From the NCBI GenBank assembly GCA_002711925.1, contig PASJ01000033.1:1-50490 (forward strand): a stretch of DNA of 50,490 nucleotides. The letters are read 5' to 3'. The DNA is from Pseudobdellovibrionaceae bacterium (lineage in GTDB: Bacteria > Bdellovibrionota_B > Oligoflexia > Oligoflexales > Bog-1112). A model generated the notes under the pieces. It worked only from the letters and a program-made list of their open reading frames with translations. It did no database searches and was not told where the DNA came from. Position numbers and translations under genes: made by a program. The stretch's first letter is position 1. Every line of letters starts with the position of its first letter. Shown here piece after piece: positions 46,712 to 50,490 of the stretch.

Positions 46712-49700
46712 TTAACTAAGCTTTTGAAAAAGTGCTGATTTTGTAAGCCACACACCTGTTTCAATATTCTTTGATCTAAAACACGATGAAATCGCCTGTT
46801 TATATACTGAAAGTTGTCGATCAAACCCTTGTTGCTGACAATAAAAAAGTGGATCTTCAAGTATTTCTTTCTTACTGCCACCTGTTTTATAATCAAGAAT
46901 AAGTATTCTATCATCCTTATAACGAATAAATAGATCGATATTACCTCTAACCATTTTACCAGGGAGAAAATCAACAATAGACATTTCCGTGTGTGTTTCT
47001 ACACTGTCAAAAAATAATCTACGAAAATTATTTGACTCTATAGTTTCTTGACATTCTTTATCCACATGATCAAAAATCTCATTCCAGATACCAGAAGGAA
47101 GAAAAAGACGACGACAAACAGGCTTAGATAAAACCATTTTAATCCACAAGTTTTTACGAGAGACCTTTTGATCTTTTACAAGACACTCGAAAATTCGGTG
47201 CATGTATGATCCAATATGTGATAAAACTCGAGGATTAAGATAACTTTGCCATTCACGGGCATCCAATTGCTGCTGGACGTGGGATTGTTTGTGAGGAGAG
47301 AGAATCTCTGTCTCATATGGGTAGACACTATTACGCGAAAAATTATAACTGATTGATGGTTTTATTTTCACTTTATTTTCTATATTCTTTTCAACCTTAA
47401 AGTTACCTTTTGTTGTAAGAGATCTTAGAGAGTCTGACAATTTTGACGGCAAATTTTCAAGGGTTTGATACATTTTTTGAAAAAACCCATCGCCACAAGC
47501 TTCTTCTTCTTTATGCCCTGTTATCATAAGATACTGACTAGAGCGAGTCAAAGCAACATAAAGTAAGCGCAAGGACTCTTGGTACAAATTTTTTCTTGAG
47601 CGAGCAAGTAGCGAGTCAAAGGCTAAATCCTTTTGTGGTTGGTTGATATGACTATCAATATAGTGTAAGCCTTCATCTGATTTTAACCAATAACGATCCA
47701 TCTTATACCAAGATCCCGAACTTTCCACGAGAAAAACAAAAGGAAACTCTAGTCCTTTTGATTTATGAATAGTCATTAAACTGACAGCGTTAGTTTCCTC
47801 TGATTCTGGTGCAAGTTCATCAGCGTCTTTTAATTCATAAAGAGATTCCAAACATTGAAAAAGATTTGAGGATCCTTTTTTTTCCATTTCTATTGTTAAT
47901 TCGATAAAACGAACAAGATTTTTTTTGACCAATGTAGTAGAGTTTTCAGAAGAATAGATATTTTCGTAAGAAAAATACATTTGAAAGTCAGCAATTATCT
48001 TGCATACAACTTGATGTGCTGGTAAACCCGAAGATATATGTAAAAGATGTTTTAAATCAAATACAAGTTGTTTTTCCTCTTTTTCTAATTCGTTGAGAAA
48101 AAATGAAGCCTTCGACAACTTATGGTTGGAACAATTGGATAATATTTCGCAAAGGTACTCTAAATCCATGCGACATACTGGACTTGTTAAAAATGATATT
48201 AAAGCTGTCAAATCCTCAGGAAAAACTAAAAACGTTAAAAGAGATATTATATCTTTTATTTCTTGACGATCAAAAAAACCTCTTTGCTCTTCACGCTTGT
48301 AAGGAATGTTGTTAGCATTCAAAAATTGTTCGAAAACTTCAACATGGGTTGAATTGCGATAAAGAATGCAGCAGTCTTTAGGTTCTATTTTTCTCATACA
48401 CTTTCTAACCTTGTCGTATACGGGAAACTTTTCTGGGTGTGCTAAACATTCTTTTGCAATATAATTCGCAAGAAAAGAAGCCTCTTTTTCCATAGCTGTT
48501 ATTTGACAATCTTTATCCTCGCGGAAAAGGTTATGAATAAAAATTCCTGCACAATTTGGAATAAAAGGCTGGTCCTTGCCTATCAAAGCAGTCTTATGAG
48601 TTGGAAAAAGTGGATCAAAATGTTTTTGAAACAAATTTGTAACAAAATTAAGAATAAGATCTGACGTTCTGTAACTACTATTAAGGGGTATAGACTTTTT
48701 TTCAAAATGCTGAAGAAATTCTTTTGCTCGATCCATAACTTTTGGATCTGCATCACGGAAACCGTAGATCGACTGTTTTTTATCTCCGACAATAAAAACA
48801 CTTGCTTGAACCTGATTTGTATCTCTGTCCCCTCCTCCAGATAGAAGCTCAGCAATTATTTCCTTAAATATCATCCACTGCATTTGACTTGTATCTTGAA
48901 ACTCATCGAGAAGAATGTGGTGAATATTTTTTAAAACAAGCCAGATGACACCATATGAATCTGGATTATGAAATAAATGATAACTTCCTTGAACAAGATC
49001 TTCGAATTCAAGAAGATCTTCTTGAGATTTTAATGATTGTTTAACTTCAAGCCATTTCTTAAATAAAAAATATAGGTGACAAGCAGTTTCATTCAACTTA
49101 ATTTTTTTTTGAAAGTTAAAATAACAACGAAAGGCTTCTTCAACCTGATTTATTTGATCACGAACCTCCTCCCTTTTATCACCTTTGATGATCAGTTTAC
49201 TGATTTCGTACTTTTTAGTGATTAATTTACTCGAAAAAATATCCTTTACCGTACCTGTTTCAATCAAATCGAGCCATTTATCTTTTTGTTTTGAAACACT
49301 CACTATGTTTTTAAGTTCCGGTTTTAGATAGTTCACGAAATCTTCGAGACCAAGAACTTTATAGCCCGTGTCACCATGATTTTCATGTAAACAAAGTGTT
49401 GTTTTTTGGATTTTTTCGTTCAAGTAAATAGATGTGTTGTGTTTTGATATTTCAAGAATTCTATCTTTCTTATCTAAAACTCCTTTACTTTTATCAAAAT
49501 CAAGTAAAGATTTTATAGCTGAAATAAAATCCTTGTTTTCACTTTGAAGACGGAAAAGATCCTGCCAAGACTTCTTGTTTAACGCTTCCACTTCAAATTG
49601 TGTTAAAAGTTTCTGGTTTAAGTTTCTTGAACGACTTGAAGGTTCTGTAACAGTATTATCTTTAGTTTCAGAAGAAAATTTGTGAATCCACTGATAGAAT

Positions 49701-50077
49701 AAAGAATCAATAGTTGAAATCTTAAGTGCTTGAGTACTTGAAAGAATTTTTTTAGCTGTATTTTCTGGACTTAAAGGCTTTGGAGGGTGAAAGCTTTGAA
49801 ATTTACTTTGAGATGATTCGTAAAATTTCAACATTTCATCAGTAAAAGAAACCTTTTTACCTTTGTCTTTGAGAAGCTCGACAGATTCTGACAAAATACG
49901 AGCTTTCATTTCAGCAGCAGCTTTTTTAGTAAAAGTAATACAAAGAATCTCTGCAGGTTCTGATCCTGCACTGACAAGATATAAAAATCTTTTTGCTAAT
50001 TGATAAGTTTTACCTGTTCCCGCAGATGCTTCAACCATACAGCTTTCATAAGGACAACTCGGATCATTCAAACTCAT
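46712..50077 (-). CDS. addA: AddA-type helicase-nuclease subunit
   Basis: A 1121-residue UvrD/RecB-like protein of the AddAB complex, which resects double-strand breaks and loads RecA. Motifs in order: Walker A EASAGTGKTYQL (residues 16-27), motif II HILLDEFQDTSQMQW, GDKKQSIYGFRDADP, motif V MTIHKSKGLEFPFVFL and motif VI LLYVALTRSSQYL. Near the C terminus is the PD-(D/E)xK nuclease core, with GNIDLFIRYKD, ILILDYKTG (D1062, K1064) and a downstream Q-rich helix. All motor and nuclease motifs are intact. ATG with GGGGG upstream. Its start overlaps the addB stop by four bases (ATGA), so the two are translationally coupled. Confidence 0.93.
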   Translation of the reverse strand: MSLNDPSCPYESCMVEASAGTGKTYQLAKRFLYLVSAGSEPAEILCITFTKKAAAEMKARILSESVELLKDKGKKVSFTDEMLKFYESSQSKFQSFHPPKPLSPENTAKKILSSTQALKISTIDSLFYQWIHKFSSETKDNTVTEPSSRSRNLNQKLLTQFEVEALNKKSWQDLFRLQSENKDFISAIKSLLDFDKSKGVLDKKDRILEISKHNTSIYLNEKIQKTTLCLHENHGDTGYKVLGLEDFVNYLKPELKNIVSVSKQKDKWLDLIETGTVKDIFSSKLITKKYEISKLIIKGDKREEVRDQINQVEEAFRCYFNFQKKIKLNETACHLYFLFKKWLEVKQSLKSQEDLLEFEDLVQGSYHLFHNPDSYGVIWLVLKNIHHILLDEFQDTSQMQWMIFKEIIAELLSGGGDRDTNQVQASVFIVGDKKQSIYGFRDADPKVMDRAKEFLQHFEKKSIPLNSSYRTSDLILNFVTNLFQKHFDPLFPTHKTALIGKDQPFIPNCAGIFIHNLFREDKDCQITAMEKEASFLANYIAKECLAHPEKFPVYDKVRKCMRKIEPKDCCILYRNSTHVEVFEQFLNANNIPYKREEQRGFFDRQEIKDIISLLTFLVFPEDLTALISFLTSPVCRMDLEYLCEILSNCSNHKLSKASFFLNELEKEEKQLVFDLKHLLHISSGLPAHQVVCKIIADFQMYFSYENIYSSENSTTLVKKNLVRFIELTIEMEKKGSSNLFQCLESLYELKDADELAPESEETNAVSLMTIHKSKGLEFPFVFLVESSGSWYKMDRYWLKSDEGLHYIDSHINQPQKDLAFDSLLARSRKNLYQESLRLLYVALTRSSQYLMITGHKEEEACGDGFFQKMYQTLENLPSKLSDSLRSLTTKGNFKVEKNIENKVKIKPSISYNFSRNSVYPYETEILSPHKQSHVQQQLDAREWQSYLNPRVLSHIGSYMHRIFECLVKDQKVSRKNLWIKMVLSKPVCRRLFLPSGIWNEIFDHVDKECQETIESNNFRRLFFDSVETHTEMSIVDFLPGKMVRGNIDLFIRYKDDRILILDYKTGGSKKEILEDPLFYCQQQGFDRQLSVYKQAISSCFRSKNIETGVWLTKSALFQKLS

Positions 50078-50490
50078 TTTACACCCCCTAATCTACCTAT
50101 CAACTGAGGCCGGCAAAGAGACTTATGTGAACAAAAATGACAGTGTTTACCTGGCACAGCTCTAAAGGTCTTTTGTCCCTCAAGAAAGGAACGAGACTCT
50201 TGAATAATAAGATCCCTCATTTTCTTTACTTGATTATCGAGTGCGATTTTTTGTTTAACATCTTTTTGACCAAAATGTGATTTTTCAAAAAAAACACCTT
50301 TGCTCCTCAGTTCAAAATTTCCTCCAAGAATACTCCAATAAGCCACAGCGGCTTTACTTTCCTGAAAATCTAAGTTCTGTTGCTTTAAATGACTCAAAAG
50401 AAGAGTGTAAAATATCAGCTGAGGTTCCTTAAAGCTTAGAACATCACTTTGGCATGGTACGTACTTTCTTTTATAATCAACAATCAAAAA
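50074..50490 (-). CDS. addB: AddB-type nuclease subunit, C-terminal part
   Basis: The C-terminal 138 codons of a gene that continues beyond the window's end. The start of this fragment, LIVDYKRKYVP, is the DYK element of a PD-(D/E)xK nuclease. Near the end CHFCSHKSLC gives C-x2-C-x5-C, the C-terminal part of the 4Fe-4S staple characteristic of AddB nuclease domains; the first cysteine would lie outside the window. It overlaps addA by four bases and precedes it on the same strand. The partial length and the addA context make the AddB assignment likely; another Fe-S nuclease fused to a helicase-like domain is the alternative. Confidence 0.82.
   Translation of the reverse strand, partial: FLIVDYKRKYVPCQSDVLSFKEPQLIFYTLLLSHLKQQNLDFQESKAAVAYWSILGGNFELRSKGVFFEKSHFGQKDVKQKIALDNQVKKMRDLIIQESRSFLEGQKTFRAVPGKHCHFCSHKSLCRPQLIGRLGGVK

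Noticed and set aside
46712-46977. 89-codon minus-strand frame at the 3' end of addA
   Set aside because: It lies inside addA in another frame, over the conserved nuclease motif, with no ribosome site.

Overview
The window is a roughly one-third G+C, densely coded stretch of chromosome from a Gram-negative bacterium. Evidence for the Gram-negative type is the many Sec signal peptides and lipoboxes, likely outer-membrane barrels, and MsbA- and YadGH-type transporters. The mix of core genes (recA, addAB, rlmN, ung, htpG, accA, cmk, folK, fadH, pepN and a futalosine-pathway mqnD), the low G+C and the number of unrecognised exported proteins fit the Bdellovibrionota/Oligoflexia-like lineages (Silvanigrella or Bacteriovorax relatives). 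That placement is inference; nothing here proves it. No rRNA, tRNA, insertion sequence, prophage or CRISPR array was found. TTG start codons are frequent: six genes with a usable ribosome site or leader begin with TTG.

Layout. 1-3.4 kb: the tail of a metallo-beta-lactamase-fold hydrolase, a small exported protein and a 649-residue lipoprotein. 3.4-6.7 kb (minus): a three-gene unit of an exported atypical kinase, a CDF metal exporter and a CDP-alcohol phosphatidyltransferase. 7-13.8 kb (plus): an exported protein, a MerR-like coiled-coil protein, folK and a 1126-residue lipoprotein whose layout resembles the first lipoprotein. 13.8-21.8 kb: cmk-accA, an FmdB zinc ribbon, an ABC exporter with an exported partner, a small exported protein ending in KVRF, and yadGH. 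22-28.6 kb: a lipoprotein hydrolase, htpG, an exported coiled-coil protein with a PSAPP tail, and fadH.

28.7-33.1 kb is the most accessory-looking part. It holds a single-domain protein resembling the phage-integrase repeat unit, a 731-bp very AT-rich gap with seven exact ATAAGAA repeats, and a methyltransferase plus carotenoid cleavage oxygenase pair, both with hydrophobic leaders. A further exported protein follows. 33.1-50.5 kb returns to core functions: pepN, recA with an EI24-type membrane protein, ung, a flippase-like membrane protein with rlmN, mqnD, an FMN reductase, a cyclopropane-synthase-like methyltransferase, and addA overlapping addB, which runs off the window. An exported AlkB-type dioxygenase lies among them.

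The main biological theme is that exported proteins with eukaryote-like or intracellular-type domains (kinase, AlkB dioxygenase, carotenoid oxygenase, proteins with PSAP or KVRF short motifs) lie as single genes between housekeeping operons. This is the pattern expected of a host-associated or predatory bacterium with dispersed effector genes. The effector role is inference from signal peptides and motifs only.
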